A DNA stretch of 64,000 nt from JANQGG01 sp964642175 (GTDB taxonomy: Bacteria > Bacteroidota > Chlorobiia > Chlorobiales > Chloroherpetonaceae): positions 186,001 through 250,000 of the forward strand of contig CAZXOK010000003.1 of the NCBI GenBank assembly GCA_964642175.1. Direction: 5' to 3'. Numbering within the stretch: the first letter of the stretch is position 1; the number at the start of each line of letters is the position of its first letter. The notes under the pieces are model-generated. The model did no database searches and was not told where the DNA came from. It worked only from the letters and a program-made list of their open reading frames with translations. This document shows positions 27,170 to 36,857 of this stretch, in pieces. Position numbers and translations under genes: made by a program.

Positions 27170-29947
27170 ATGTATAAGCCTAATTACCGTAAGATTCCCT
27201 TTATCATATTATTGATAAGTATTCTATTTTCAACAGTTGCTCTTGCTCAAACAGGTAAAATTGTTGGACGTGTAACTGACAAAGAATTTGCAGAAGAACT
27301 TATCGGCGCCAGTGTTGCCGTTGTGGGTACTTCCATAGGTGCGCTCACTGATCTGGATGGTGATTTTAATATCTCCCTCAAACCCGGCTCATATAGCTTA
27401 AGAATTTCATATATCGGCTATCAAACACAAACGGTTAAAGGAATAGAAGTAAAGGCTGATGCCACCACTCGCCAGGATATTGAAATGGATTCCGAAGGTG
27501 TTCAGTCCCAGGAGATTTTGGTTGAAGCGGAACTGAGCACCGCCACAGAAGGCGCACTTTTAACCGAACGCAGAAAATCACTTGCCGTTTCCGACGGTGT
27601 GAGCGCTGAGTTTATCAAGAAAACTCCTGACTCTGACGCCGGAGACGCCATTAAGCGTACCACAGGAATTTCGGTGATGGACGGAAAATATGTGTTTGTG
27701 CGTGGTTTAGGCGAACGTTACAGCAACACCCAGCTCAACGGCGTGAATATCCCAAGTCCGGAACCGGAAAAAAAGGTTGTCCCGTTTGATATTATTCCCG
27801 CAAACTTGATTGAAAATATCGTTACCATCAAAACCTTTTTGCCAGACCAACCCGGTACATTTGCGGGCGGTTTGGTGCGTATCAAAACCAAAGAGTTTCC
27901 CGATGAATTTCAGCTAAATTTTGGAGCTTCGAGCGGCATTAACACCAATGCACATTTTACAGATATTCTAACTTATAACGGCGGTAGTACGGATTTTCTT
28001 GGAATTGACGATGGTACAAGGGAATTGCCAAATGTTGGCTCTTTGGTAAGAGGATCCGCAAAAGGTTCGGAACGCGCTAATGCGTTAGCTCAATTTAATA
28101 ATGAAAATCCGTTTCCGGTATCAGGACGCTATTTACCAAATCAAAGTTATAGCTTATCTATTGCTGACCAAATAAATATGGGCCCGCTCCCGCTGGGTTA
28201 TATTGCAAACCTTACCTATTCAACTGGGCATTCATATAAATCGCAATATTCTTTCTTCCCAACCATTGACCAAGGCAATGACTTTACTTATCGGTGGAAT
28301 ACCGACATTGCTTCTTATAACGTTAATTGGGGCGGGGTTATGAATTTTACCACAAAGCTCAACAGCGATAATAAAATTGGGTTAAAGTCAACTTATAATC
28401 GCACCGCTGAAGATGAAGTTTTATTGGCATATGGGAATACAAGAATGCCTGATGATACATTTTTGAATCGGACTTCGCGCGTGAGATTTGTAGAACGGCA
28501 AATGTGGTCGACTCAGTTATCGGGTAATCATTATTTTGATTGGTTGGCAAAATCAGATTTAGAATGGAAAGCGCAATATGCTTCTGCAAAACGCCATGAA
28601 CCAGACAATAGAGAAACTTATTATTATGATGATTTTACAGGTTACGGATTTCGCTTTGACCCTGATTCCAGACGCAACACCAGATTTTTCTCTGACTTAG
28701 ATGATAATCAGTATGATGTCATGGCTGATTTTACCATTCCCTTTAAGCAATGGGATGGCTTAAAGTCAAAGTTAAAAATCGGTGGTTTGTGGAGTAAAAA
28801 AGACCGAGATTTTGCTGCACGGCGTTTTAGGTATGACGCTTCCCCTACTGACTCAGAGCCAAATGAATTCTTCACGCCTGAAAACGTTGAAAAAGGGCTG
28901 ATTTCATTTGAAGAAACTACCCAGCCGACCGATGCTTATACAGCAGATGAATCTGTAACGGCTGGATATTTCTTGATTGAATTGCCCGTGTATAGAGCCT
29001 TGAGAGTTATTGGGGGTGCCAGAGTTGAAAATAATGACATTAACGTATTCTCTAATAAAATTGGGGGTGAACCGATTTATGGTGGATTTAAGAAAACCAA
29101 TATTTTGCCCTCTTTGAATCTCGTTTATGAACTTAATGACAAAATGAATTTGAGAGGGGCAGTTAGCCAAACCATCGCTAATCCCCAGTTAAGAGAATTG
29201 GCCCCGTTTCAATTTGATAACTACCGTAATTCAACGGTCGGTAACCCGTATTTGGAACAAACTACTATCACAAACTATGATTTGCGCTGGGAGTTCTTCC
29301 CTAAATTTAGCGAAATTATAGCCGTTAGCGTGTTTTACAAATCCATTGATAAACCCCTTGAAACCATTATTATATTAGGCGCCGGCACCAGACCATTCAG
29401 TACCACAGTAAACGGGACAGAAGCTAAAAACTATGGGGCTGAATTTGAATTTCGGAAAAATCTTTCTTTCCTCTCCGAAAACTTAGAGAACTTTTCGCTT
29501 GGAACTAACTTGACCTTGCTTCACTCTGAAATCGTGCAAGGGCAATTTGCGCGTATTATGGATGCCGCTACGGCTTCGCCAATAGACGTCTCATTGCCGT
29601 CTTTAAGTAGTGCAAGAAAAATGCAAGGACAATCGCCCTATGTGGTTAATGTAAATTTAGGCTATAACAACACTGAAAGTGGTTTCTCTGGAATCTTGCT
29701 TTACAACATTGTGGGCGAGAGAATTTATGAGATAAGCGGTAACCAGAATATGCTCCATAACTTTATTGAGCAGCCGCGCCACCAACTTGACTTGTCGATT
29801 GCCAAAAAATTTGAGACTGGTTTTAACGTCAAGTTAAATGTGAAAAATATTCTAAACGACAGCTATCTCATTACTTTTGGCGACGATGAAGCTGAGCGTT
29901 ATAAAACCGGAACAACGTATTCGCTTTCTTTATCTTATGCGCTTTAA
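27170..29947 (+). CDS. TonB-dependent receptor with CarboxypepD_reg-like domain
   Basis: 925 residues: a signal peptide ending near VALAQ, a beta-sandwich (IVGRVTDKEFAEELIGASV, about 30-115), a plug domain with TPDSDAGDAIKRTTGISV and YVFVRGLGERYSNTQLNG, and a 22-strand barrel with many Tyr- and Asn-rich loops. The plug pattern places it in a receptor class common in the FCB group whose substrates are largely unknown. A lipoprotein gene follows after 56 bases, forming a receptor-lipoprotein pair. Codon choice looks a little different from the upstream housekeeping genes. The substrate cannot be inferred from the sequence. Confidence 0.92.
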   Translation: MYKPNYRKIPFIILLISILFSTVALAQTGKIVGRVTDKEFAEELIGASVAVVGTSIGALTDLDGDFNISLKPGSYSLRISYIGYQTQTVKGIEVKADATTRQDIEMDSEGVQSQEILVEAELSTATEGALLTERRKSLAVSDGVSAEFIKKTPDSDAGDAIKRTTGISVMDGKYVFVRGLGERYSNTQLNGVNIPSPEPEKKVVPFDIIPANLIENIVTIKTFLPDQPGTFAGGLVRIKTKEFPDEFQLNFGASSGINTNAHFTDILTYNGGSTDFLGIDDGTRELPNVGSLVRGSAKGSERANALAQFNNENPFPVSGRYLPNQSYSLSIADQINMGPLPLGYIANLTYSTGHSYKSQYSFFPTIDQGNDFTYRWNTDIASYNVNWGGVMNFTTKLNSDNKIGLKSTYNRTAEDEVLLAYGNTRMPDDTFLNRTSRVRFVERQMWSTQLSGNHYFDWLAKSDLEWKAQYASAKRHEPDNRETYYYDDFTGYGFRFDPDSRRNTRFFSDLDDNQYDVMADFTIPFKQWDGLKSKLKIGGLWSKKDRDFAARRFRYDASPTDSEPNEFFTPENVEKGLISFEETTQPTDAYTADESVTAGYFLIELPVYRALRVIGGARVENNDINVFSNKIGGEPIYGGFKKTNILPSLNLVYELNDKMNLRGAVSQTIANPQLRELAPFQFDNYRNSTVGNPYLEQTTITNYDLRWEFFPKFSEIIAVSVFYKSIDKPLETIIILGAGTRPFSTTVNGTEAKNYGAEFEFRKNLSFLSENLENFSLGTNLTLLHSEIVQGQFARIMDAATASPIDVSLPSLSSARKMQGQSPYVVNVNLGYNNTESGFSGILLYNIVGERIYEISGNQNMLHNFIEQPRHQLDLSIAKKFETGFNVKLNVKNILNDSYLITFGDDEAERYKTGTTYSLSLSYAL

Positions 29948-30003
29948 TTCGTTTTAACTTATGTTCTTTTTCAATTATTTCTTAAACAAACAGGAGGATT
30001 AAA

Positions 30004-31389
30004 ATGAGAGACATTCTCAAAAAGCTTATGTTAGCACTTTCATTTATTGCCGTAGTCGGGTTGGTCGGCTGTGATGACGATGATAATGGAGTAGATGGTA
30101 ATGGTGGAGGCAATAACGGCTCATCAGACGTCGAACTTCGTGGTGAAATCCAGACGGATATGACACTCGATTCGTTAAAAGTCTATCATGTTGTTGGATT
30201 TGTCAATGTAATGCCGGGTGTGAAGCTCACCATTCCCGCTGGAACGAAATTAATTGGCTTCAAAGGTGAACGCTCTACTCTTCAAGCAATTAGAGGCGAT
30301 GGTACAAACCTAAGCGGTCAAATTATCGCGAATGGAACGCAAGACAATCCAATTGTCTTCACCAGCGGTGAGCCAGTAGGTTCAAGAGCACGTGGTGATA
30401 TTGGCGGTATTGTGCTGAACGGCAGTGCGTTGAACAATATCCCAGGTGGTATTCGCGTAGGTGAAGGCGGTGCTGGTTCTGGCGGCGGCGACAAAGACGA
30501 TGACAACAGCGGTGTATTGAAATATGTCCGTGTTGAATTTGGTGGAACTGTTATTGCTGAAGGAAGCGAAATTAACGGCTTCTCGTTCAACAGTGTGGGC
30601 AGCGAGACAAAAGTAGAATATTGCCAATCTCACTTCATTGCAGATGATGGCTTTGAATGGTGGGGCGGTACTGCAAATGCAAAATACTTGGTTTCTACCG
30701 GTAATGATGACGACAACTTTGATATGGACAACGGTTGGCGTGGTAAACTCCAATTCGGTGTTTGCGTTCAAGACCCAGAGATCGGTAACCGTGGTTATGA
30801 ATCCAACAACGATGATGATGGAAGCAATAACTTGCCGATTACGCATCCACACGTCTATAACATGACGCTCATTGGCGGCGGTTCTGACAAAAACAAAGAA
30901 AAAGACGGTATGGTGTTGAGAGCCAATGTGTCCGGTATCTTTAAAAATACGATTGTTGCCAACTTCAAAGATTATGGCATTCGTATCGATGGTCCGGGTT
31001 CTACGGCAAACTTCATGAACCGTGCCGCTGCTGGCGATTCATCATTGGAGCTTAACGGCATTATGGTTTGGTGCAAAGGCGGAACAGATGCCAACGCCGA
31101 TTCTATTTTGAGCAAGAGCAAAGTTAAAGGCTGGACAGGTGATGAGGTTTTAGCAGAACTTGCTGATAACAACGTGTTTGGAGCCGACCCGAATTTTGCA
31201 GGCTTTACTTATCCAGCAGACCCATTCACAGGCACAGTGCCAAACTTGAAGCCAACTGCTGCTGAAGCTACCAGCAAAGCTGCTACGATTACTGCTGATG
31301 GTTTCTTTGACGCTGCTAATTACATTGGCGCATTTGACCCAGCTGGTTCAAACTGGATGGACGGTTGGACACAATGGGCAAGAAACTAA
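30004..31389 (+). CDS. Surface lipoprotein with beta-helix-like domain, partner of the TonB receptor
   Basis: 461 residues. The lipobox VVGLVGC (C23) is followed by a run of Asp and Gly-Asn rich linker, as seen in surface-exposed lipoproteins. The rest is rich in short strands with Gly and Asn turns, for example GDIGGIVLNG, GFEWWGGTANAKYLV and DDNFDMDNGW, a layout typical of a right-handed beta-helix. Similar proteins sit next to TonB receptors in many FCB genomes but are uncharacterised. The likely role is capture of the receptor's ligand at the cell surface. The gene has a good ribosome binding site (AGGAGG) and ends before a strong terminator. Confidence 0.85.
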   Translation: MRDILKKLMLALSFIAVVGLVGCDDDDNGVDGNGGGNNGSSDVELRGEIQTDMTLDSLKVYHVVGFVNVMPGVKLTIPAGTKLIGFKGERSTLQAIRGDGTNLSGQIIANGTQDNPIVFTSGEPVGSRARGDIGGIVLNGSALNNIPGGIRVGEGGAGSGGGDKDDDNSGVLKYVRVEFGGTVIAEGSEINGFSFNSVGSETKVEYCQSHFIADDGFEWWGGTANAKYLVSTGNDDDNFDMDNGWRGKLQFGVCVQDPEIGNRGYESNNDDDGSNNLPITHPHVYNMTLIGGGSDKNKEKDGMVLRANVSGIFKNTIVANFKDYGIRIDGPGSTANFMNRAAAGDSSLELNGIMVWCKGGTDANADSILSKSKVKGWTGDEVLAELADNNVFGADPNFAGFTYPADPFTGTVPNLKPTAAEATSKAATITADGFFDAANYIGAFDPAGSNWMDGWTQWARN

Positions 31390-31411
31390 GTTTTTCTATA
31401 AGTTAGTTTTT

Positions 31412-31444
31412 AAAGCAAGCTTCCTCAGGAAGCTTGCTTTTTTT
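31412..31444 (+). terminator. Intrinsic terminator of the receptor-lipoprotein operon
   Basis: A perfect 13-base-pair stem (AAAGCAAGCTTCC / GGAAGCTTGCTTT, 31412-31424 with 31428-31440), a three-base loop and a run of T residues to 31444. It lies 22 bases after the stop codon of the lipoprotein gene. Confidence 0.95.
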
Positions 31445-31466
31445 GTTAACCGAAAATCACATTGTT

Positions 31467-32051
31467 ATGAAAAGTCATGTATTAGTATTAATACTTATAA
31501 GTATCGGATTGTTTTTTGGATGTGGTGAAAAGAAAACTAGCGAAAAACAGCCGTTAGTTGATAAAGAGCCTCACACGTTAAAACCCTACAAAGAACCCTT
31601 GGCAGATAGTATTTTAAGTCGTTCGTTAAGCCATGCGTATTCAACGCCAGATAGTTTAGGTAGAGCTATTATAAATGCCCTTATTGCAAAAGATTCGTTA
31701 TCACTTATTAATTTAACCATAAATCAAAACGAATATTTAAATTGGATATGGCCGGAGGAACCTTCCAGCGATCCCAAATTTAATATTCCATTAGACTTTG
31801 CATGGGAAAACCTGAACAGAGATTCTTATATGGGGTTAAAGAAGGTCTTTAGTCGTTATGCAGGAAAAGACCTTGAGTTGGTTTCCATGAAACTCTTAGG
31901 TGAGAAAATCAAACATCAAACCTACACGTACCATCGCGATCCTGAATTAAAGATTAAATACGCGGATGGTAGCACGGATGTAATTCATCATATTGGAACC
32001 ATTGTAGAAATGAACAACAAGTATAAGGTTCTTTTTTATAAAAAAGATTAA
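31467..32051 (+). CDS. Small lipoprotein of unknown function
   Basis: 194 residues from the ATG at 31467; the frame extends upstream through the terminator, which argues for the later start. The lipobox ISIGLFFGC puts the lipid at C19, followed by Lys, Glu and Ser typical of outer-membrane retention. The mature part is mostly helical and charged at first, then has strands with KIKYADGSTDV. I do not recognise the family. It lies just downstream of the receptor-lipoprotein operon, past its terminator, and ends before its own terminator. Confidence 0.7.
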   Translation: MKSHVLVLILISIGLFFGCGEKKTSEKQPLVDKEPHTLKPYKEPLADSILSRSLSHAYSTPDSLGRAIINALIAKDSLSLINLTINQNEYLNWIWPEEPSSDPKFNIPLDFAWENLNRDSYMGLKKVFSRYAGKDLELVSMKLLGEKIKHQTYTYHRDPELKIKYADGSTDVIHHIGTIVEMNNKYKVLFYKKD

Positions 32052-32074
32052 ATGAATTTTGATAAAAGATCATC

Positions 32075-32108
32075 AAAAGAGCAACTTATACGGGTTGCTC
32101 TTTTTTTT
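32075..32108 (+). terminator. Intrinsic terminator after the small lipoprotein gene
   Basis: A stem AAAAGAGCAAC / GTTGCTCTTTT (32075-32085 with 32094-32104), an eight-base loop and eight T residues from 32101. It separates the lipoprotein gene from the cobalamin riboswitch. Confidence 0.93.
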
Positions 32109-32124
32109 ACCCCCTATTTTTTTT

Positions 32125-32332
32125 ACATTCAGATGTTTTGGTGCCCGATTACGGGATAATAGGGAAATGTGTGAAAATCACATACTGTACCCGCAACTGT
32201 AATTCACGACGGTTTTTCAGCCAGCTTTGAAAAACCATGATTTAAACATGCCACTGCAACACTCCGCCCAGGAGAATGTGGGAAGGCAAAATCAAATTCA
32301 TCGTGGAAAGTCAGGAGACCTGCCAGAAACTA
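32125..32332 (+). promoter_or_regulatory. Cobalamin (adenosylcobalamin) riboswitch
   Basis: The conserved core of the B12 aptamer can be read in order: TTTTGGTGCC near 32137, GGGAA, ACTGTACCCGCAACTGTAA near 32183, GCCACTG near 32250, GGGAAGGC near 32280, and AAGTCAGGAGACCTGCC ending at 32324. The BtuB-like receptor starts 114 bases after the aptamer. A small hairpin, CCTC (32419-32422) with GAGG (32428-32431), lies just before the start codon and may hide the ribosome binding site when ligand is bound, which would make control translational. The downstream B12 genes agree with the assignment. Confidence 0.95.
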
Positions 32333-32445
32333 TGCAAGTGCACATGTCACAATAGCTACGGGTTTTAGCGTTGCATATCCGGTTTTGATATTAAAAAAAC
32401 ATCCGTTATTCAAATAGACCTCCATAAGAGGCGACTTGTTTCTCT

Positions 32446-34497
32446 ATGACACGTTTGGTTAATCAATCTGTGAGGATTGGAAATGTATTTTTGTTTTTAG
32501 CCGTTGCATGTTCATCCTTGTTTACAGAAACCTTGAAAGCACAACAAAAGGGTAGCTATGATTCGCTTCTTATTTATGAAGCAGAAATCATAGAGATCAG
32601 CGATGAAAAACCCAAAGCTGAAATTCTCTCAATATTTCCGGTTCAGCAGTTCAATCAAAAAGAAATAGAACAACTTAGCGTAAATAACGTAGCCGAAGCT
32701 GTAAAATTTATGCCGGGTGTTATGATAAAAGATTATGGCGGCATTGGTGGGTTAAAAACGATCTCAGTGAGAAGTTTAAGCGCATCTCATACATCAGTAT
32801 TTATCGATGGGATCAAATTCAGTAATTCACAAAGCGGCCATATTGATCTGGGTCGTTTTTCAACGGATCGTTTATCAGAAATTGAAGTACATAGTTCCGG
32901 GATTTCATCTGACTTAAATCTTCCGGCTCAAGCTTACCTCACATCCAGTTCACTTTATTTACAAACCCAGGGAGCCGAATTTAAAGGGTTAGACCAGAGT
33001 GTTGCTATAGACTCTAAAGTGAGTTTTGGATCTTTTGGGTATAAAGAGTTTCAGTTGGGTGGCCGTTGGCAGCCTTTGGAATCAGTGCGGTTAAGCATGA
33101 ATATTGATCGCACAGATGCAACAGGTGAGTATGATTATGATTTCCAGAATGGAAGTATTACCGAGTCGCTGCGCCGGAAAAATACCGACATTGAAGCCAC
33201 CCGAGTGGAGTCTGATTTAAAATTCAAAGCAGGTGAAGATAGTTATCTAAACATAAAGGGTTACGGGTACTTTTCCGAACGCGGTTTGCCTGGCGCAGTG
33301 ATAGTAGGTTATTATGATAAATCCAAAGAACGCTTGTGGAATGATGATGCGTTTTTGCAAAGCTTATGGTCGTCTAAAGCATTTAGTACTCTCAATTACG
33401 TGGTTCGGGCCAAGTATGCATATTCTCATACCAGGTATCTCAATCCAGTCTATTTTGCCGGCGCTCTGGATAATCGATATACCGAGCATGAAGCTTATAC
33501 CTCGTTTAGTCTCAGCCAAAAACTCAATAATTATTTCAGCCTTAGCAGCTCGTCGGACATTTCCTGGAATACCATGCAATCGGCTCAATTCAGCGACTCA
33601 CCCGAACGCTTTTCCTTGCTAACGGTGGCCGCATTAAAAATAATGTTTGCTGATCTGGAATTAAACGGAAGTTTGTTGCTCTCAGAGGTTGAAGAAAAGA
33701 GTTTTGATGAAGCCGTTGTTCGCAACAGAAGCGATCTCTTGCCATCGCTTTCAATAGGGTATTGGATGACCAACGAGGTCCATACGGCTGTGTCTTATAA
33801 GCAAAGCTTGCGTCTGCCTAGTTTTAATGAAATGTATTTCCCCAGATACGGCAATACCAATATCCGGCCTGAATATACCACTCAATACAACATTAAACTT
33901 GGCTATCAACGAAGATTTCATGGTTACCTCGAATCTCTTTCTCTAAACGGAGATCTTTTTCGCTTAAAGATCCGCGATAAAATTATCTCAATGCCAAGAG
34001 GTAGTTTGTTTAATTGGTCGGTGATGAATTTAAACCGGGTCGAAACCACGGGATTTGAGCTAAATGGCCAGATCACCCTAAATCTGCCAGGGCCTTTAAA
34101 AGCATCTTTCTCTGGAGCCTTTACCTACCAGGAAGCCCTTGAAAAAACCCCCTCTTCTTCGCCGTACTTTCAGGAGTCAACATATGGGAAGCAGATTGCA
34201 TATACCCCAAAAACGACAGGTTCAATTATCTCATCACTTTATTATAACAACCTAAGCCTAAGCTGGCAAATGGCTAGTGTGGGTGAAAGATTTGTTTCGG
34301 GCGAGCAAACCATTCAGAATTATATGCCGGGTTACAGCACCCACGACTTTAATATGATCTATAAGTTCAAAGTTTTCTCTATGAAATCAACGTTTAAAGC
34401 GGAGCTTAAAAACGCCTTTGATATGCGCTATGAGGTGATCAAAAGTTATCCCATGCCCGGAAGAAGTGTAAGGGTTTCATTTTCTGTTCATTCGTAA
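32446..34497 (+). CDS. btuB: TonB-dependent vitamin B12 receptor, BtuB-like
   Basis: 683 residues with a signal peptide ending near TLKAQ. The plug domain has VNNVAEAVKFMPGVMIKDYGG, ISVRSLSASHTSVFIDGIKF and IEVHSSG, and the barrel follows with PSFNEMYFPRYGNTNIRPEY, a common motif near strand 14-16 of siderophore and B12 receptors. It binds corrinoids at the cell surface and imports them with TonB energy. The upstream riboswitch and the downstream BtuG-like and cobO genes make B12 (rather than a siderophore or heme) the likely ligand. Confidence 0.92.
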   Translation: MTRLVNQSVRIGNVFLFLAVACSSLFTETLKAQQKGSYDSLLIYEAEIIEISDEKPKAEILSIFPVQQFNQKEIEQLSVNNVAEAVKFMPGVMIKDYGGIGGLKTISVRSLSASHTSVFIDGIKFSNSQSGHIDLGRFSTDRLSEIEVHSSGISSDLNLPAQAYLTSSSLYLQTQGAEFKGLDQSVAIDSKVSFGSFGYKEFQLGGRWQPLESVRLSMNIDRTDATGEYDYDFQNGSITESLRRKNTDIEATRVESDLKFKAGEDSYLNIKGYGYFSERGLPGAVIVGYYDKSKERLWNDDAFLQSLWSSKAFSTLNYVVRAKYAYSHTRYLNPVYFAGALDNRYTEHEAYTSFSLSQKLNNYFSLSSSSDISWNTMQSAQFSDSPERFSLLTVAALKIMFADLELNGSLLLSEVEEKSFDEAVVRNRSDLLPSLSIGYWMTNEVHTAVSYKQSLRLPSFNEMYFPRYGNTNIRPEYTTQYNIKLGYQRRFHGYLESLSLNGDLFRLKIRDKIISMPRGSLFNWSVMNLNRVETTGFELNGQITLNLPGPLKASFSGAFTYQEALEKTPSSSPYFQESTYGKQIAYTPKTTGSIISSLYYNNLSLSWQMASVGERFVSGEQTIQNYMPGYSTHDFNMIYKFKVFSMKSTFKAELKNAFDMRYEVIKSYPMPGRSVRVSFSVHS

Positions 34498-34524
34498 ATC
34501 ATTTAATTAAAAAACTAAACAAAC

Positions 34525-35649
34525 ATGAAAAAAACATTATCTCTCAGAAAGTCGTTCTGGCTTGCGCTACTCTCTTTTGCAATGCTTATACCATTAACCG
34601 GTTGTGATGAAGATGAGGATTGTCCATCATGCCCTGAAAGCGTTTGTATGACAACCAAGGGTGCGCTGGTACTAAATGAAGGATTGTTCAATGCTAATAA
34701 TGCTTCACTGTCTCATTACAGCTATAATTGTCTGGATGTAACCCAAAATTTTTTCATGGAAAAAATCGGCCGGTTATTAGGTGATACGGGTAATGATATC
34801 CTTTTGGTAGATGACCGATTATATATTGTGGTCAATAACTCAAATCGAGTTGAAGTAGTTGATATTAACGACTGGTCCTCAATTGCTTCAATTGAAATGG
34901 TGAAAGATACGTTTGGGAGCTCACCACGTGAAATTGTGGAATACAATGGAAAACTTTTTGTGACCAATTTCAATGGTTATATGGCTGTAATAGATACAGC
35001 TAATAATTATCAAAATCCTATTCAATGGATTGAAGTTGATCCAAGCTCAGAAGGATTGGCAATTGCGAATAACAAGCTCTATGTCGCAAATTCGAACTAC
35101 GATTTCATTAATTCTCAGGCAAACCCGGGAAGCATTAATATTATTAATCCGGTAACCTTAACGGTTGAAGATACAATAGAAAATATTGGCGTTAATATTT
35201 CACAAATTGCAGCTGATGCCTATGGCGATTTGTATATTGTATCCAGGGGAAATTATGCAGATATTACACCAAGCCTGGAGTTGTTCAATACATCTACAAA
35301 TACAGTGGACTCCACGTTTGAAATGGATGCCCAGCTCATCAGAATATCAGGTGATAAGGCATACGTGTCTGTTGGTGGGTATGATTTCACCGCAGGTGCT
35401 TTTGTATCGGAAATTGCAAAAATGGATGTGAAAGCCGATACCATGATTACAGATGTATTGATTGGCTCATCAAATTTTCAGTCCTTGTATGGAATTAATA
35501 TTGAACCCGAGACTGGTGATATTTATTGTACAGACTCAAAAGATTTCACCGTTTCTGGCGATGTAATATGTTTTGATAAATCCGGAACTAAAAAGTTTGA
35601 GTTTAAAGCCGGTATCAATCCTTCTGAGGTTGTGTTTTATAATAAGTAA
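34525..35649 (+). CDS. btuG: BtuG-like surface lipoprotein, DUF5074-type beta-propeller
   Basis: 374 residues. Lipobox LIPLTGC (C27) followed by an Asp/Glu-rich surface-export-like stretch. The mature domain begins TKGALVLNEGLFNANNASLSHY and shows repeated blade patterns (DRLYIVVNNSNRVEVVD, NKLYVANSNY, GDLYIVSRGNY, GDKAYVSVGGY) expected of a seven-blade propeller. In Bacteroides, BtuG is such a protein, binds B12 with very high affinity and sits on BtuB as a lid. Position directly behind btuB and under the same riboswitch supports the same function. Assignment is by family and context. Confidence 0.87.
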   Translation: MKKTLSLRKSFWLALLSFAMLIPLTGCDEDEDCPSCPESVCMTTKGALVLNEGLFNANNASLSHYSYNCLDVTQNFFMEKIGRLLGDTGNDILLVDDRLYIVVNNSNRVEVVDINDWSSIASIEMVKDTFGSSPREIVEYNGKLFVTNFNGYMAVIDTANNYQNPIQWIEVDPSSEGLAIANNKLYVANSNYDFINSQANPGSINIINPVTLTVEDTIENIGVNISQIAADAYGDLYIVSRGNYADITPSLELFNTSTNTVDSTFEMDAQLIRISGDKAYVSVGGYDFTAGAFVSEIAKMDVKADTMITDVLIGSSNFQSLYGINIEPETGDIYCTDSKDFTVSGDVICFDKSGTKKFEFKAGINPSEVVFYNK

Positions 35650-35722
35650 CACGTAATTGAAAAAATAACTATTGGCATGGGGTATTATGAATAATGTTCC
35701 ATGCCATTACCTTTTAATCATT

Positions 35723-36286
35723 ATGAATGAACTCCATCTTTATTATGGCTACGGCAAAGGTAAAACCACCTCTGTAGTTGGATTATGTATCCGGGCCCTT
35801 GGTGCAGGCAAATCTGTAGCGTTTATACAATTTGATAAAGGATACGATGGCGAAAATGAACATTATTCAGAACGCCATGTCCTCAGAGATTTAATAAAGA
35901 TGGGTTATAAGCTGGAGCTACACCCAACAGGTTGTGAACGAATGAATCCTGATGGCACCTTTCGGTTCAAAAATAATAGTGAGGATCTTAAAGAGGCTAA
36001 TAAAGCATTATCTCTTGCAAAAGAAATAATGAATCGGAAAAAAAAGGTTGATCTGTTGATTTTAGATGAAGGTTTGGCAGCCACAGCATACCATCTCTTG
36101 AAAAAAGAAGATCTTCTTGAATTTATTGATGCGTACGAAAAGCTAAACAAACCTTTCGAGTTGGTAATAACCGGGCATAAAACCTGGCCTGAGATTGAAA
36201 AGAGAGCCGATTTGATTACGGAGATGCGAAAAGTAAAGCATTATTTTGATAAAGGTGTCCCTGCAAAATTAGGTATAGAATTTTAA
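35723..36286 (+). CDS. cobO: Cob(I)yrinic acid a,c-diamide adenosyltransferase
   Basis: 187 residues from the ATG at 35723; a TTG at 35672 would add an unrelated leader. The N-terminal P-loop YGYGKGKTT, then FIQFDKGYDGENEHYSERH and LLILDEGLAA, identify the CobO/BtuR/CobA family, which transfers the adenosyl group of ATP to cob(I)alamin or corrinoid precursors. Length is near the usual 190-200. It completes the uptake module: receptor, surface binding protein and cytoplasmic activation of imported corrinoid. Control by the upstream riboswitch is likely if the mRNA is shared. Confidence 0.92.
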   Translation: MNELHLYYGYGKGKTTSVVGLCIRALGAGKSVAFIQFDKGYDGENEHYSERHVLRDLIKMGYKLELHPTGCERMNPDGTFRFKNNSEDLKEANKALSLAKEIMNRKKKVDLLILDEGLAATAYHLLKKEDLLEFIDAYEKLNKPFELVITGHKTWPEIEKRADLITEMRKVKHYFDKGVPAKLGIEF

Positions 36287-36369
36287 TTAGATTAATTTTC
36301 ACTCCATCCTGTTTTTAATCTTCACTATAGCTATTAGTCAGAATACGCATAATATCAATTTGTCATACT

Positions 36370-36840
36370 ATGTTTGATGCGGACTCCTACAATAGATTAA
36401 TGGAATTGGCTTATCGGGAAGCTGAGCGGGCATTAGCCATTGATGAAGTACCAGTAGGAGCAGTAATAATTGACTCAAATGGTGCAATTATTGCAAGAGG
36501 GCACAATCAGGTTGAGAAGCTCAATGATACTACAGCTCATGCTGAGATGCTGGCACTTACATCAGCGATGAATAGTTTGGGGGATAAATATTTAATGGAT
36601 TGCACATTATGTGTCACATTAGAACCTTGTCCCATGTGTGCAGGCGCAATGGTGAATGCCAAGCTCGGGAGGTTGATTTTTGGGGCCTATGATCCCAAAA
36701 TGGGGGCAGCCGGGACGTGCTTTAACCTTACTTACAATAAAAGCCTCAATCATAAAATCGACGTGATTGGTGGCATATTAGAAGATAAGAACACAGCGCT
36801 GTTAAAGGACTTTTTTAAACAAAGAAGATCTGCATTATAG
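36370..36840 (+). CDS. tadA: tRNA-specific adenosine deaminase
   Basis: 156 residues of the cytidine deaminase fold. It converts A34 to inosine in tRNA-Arg. Zinc ligands and proton shuttle are visible: HAEM (H57, E59) and PCPMC (C87, C90), with VPVGAVI before them. Length and the C-terminal LLKDFFKQRR helix fit TadA rather than a free nucleobase deaminase, although guanine deaminases are close relatives. Start is the ATG at 36370. It converges with the unknown minus-strand gene. Confidence 0.92.
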   Translation: MFDADSYNRLMELAYREAERALAIDEVPVGAVIIDSNGAIIARGHNQVEKLNDTTAHAEMLALTSAMNSLGDKYLMDCTLCVTLEPCPMCAGAMVNAKLGRLIFGAYDPKMGAAGTCFNLTYNKSLNHKIDVIGGILEDKNTALLKDFFKQRRSAL

Positions 36841-36857
36841 GATTTTATTTTGCAGAC

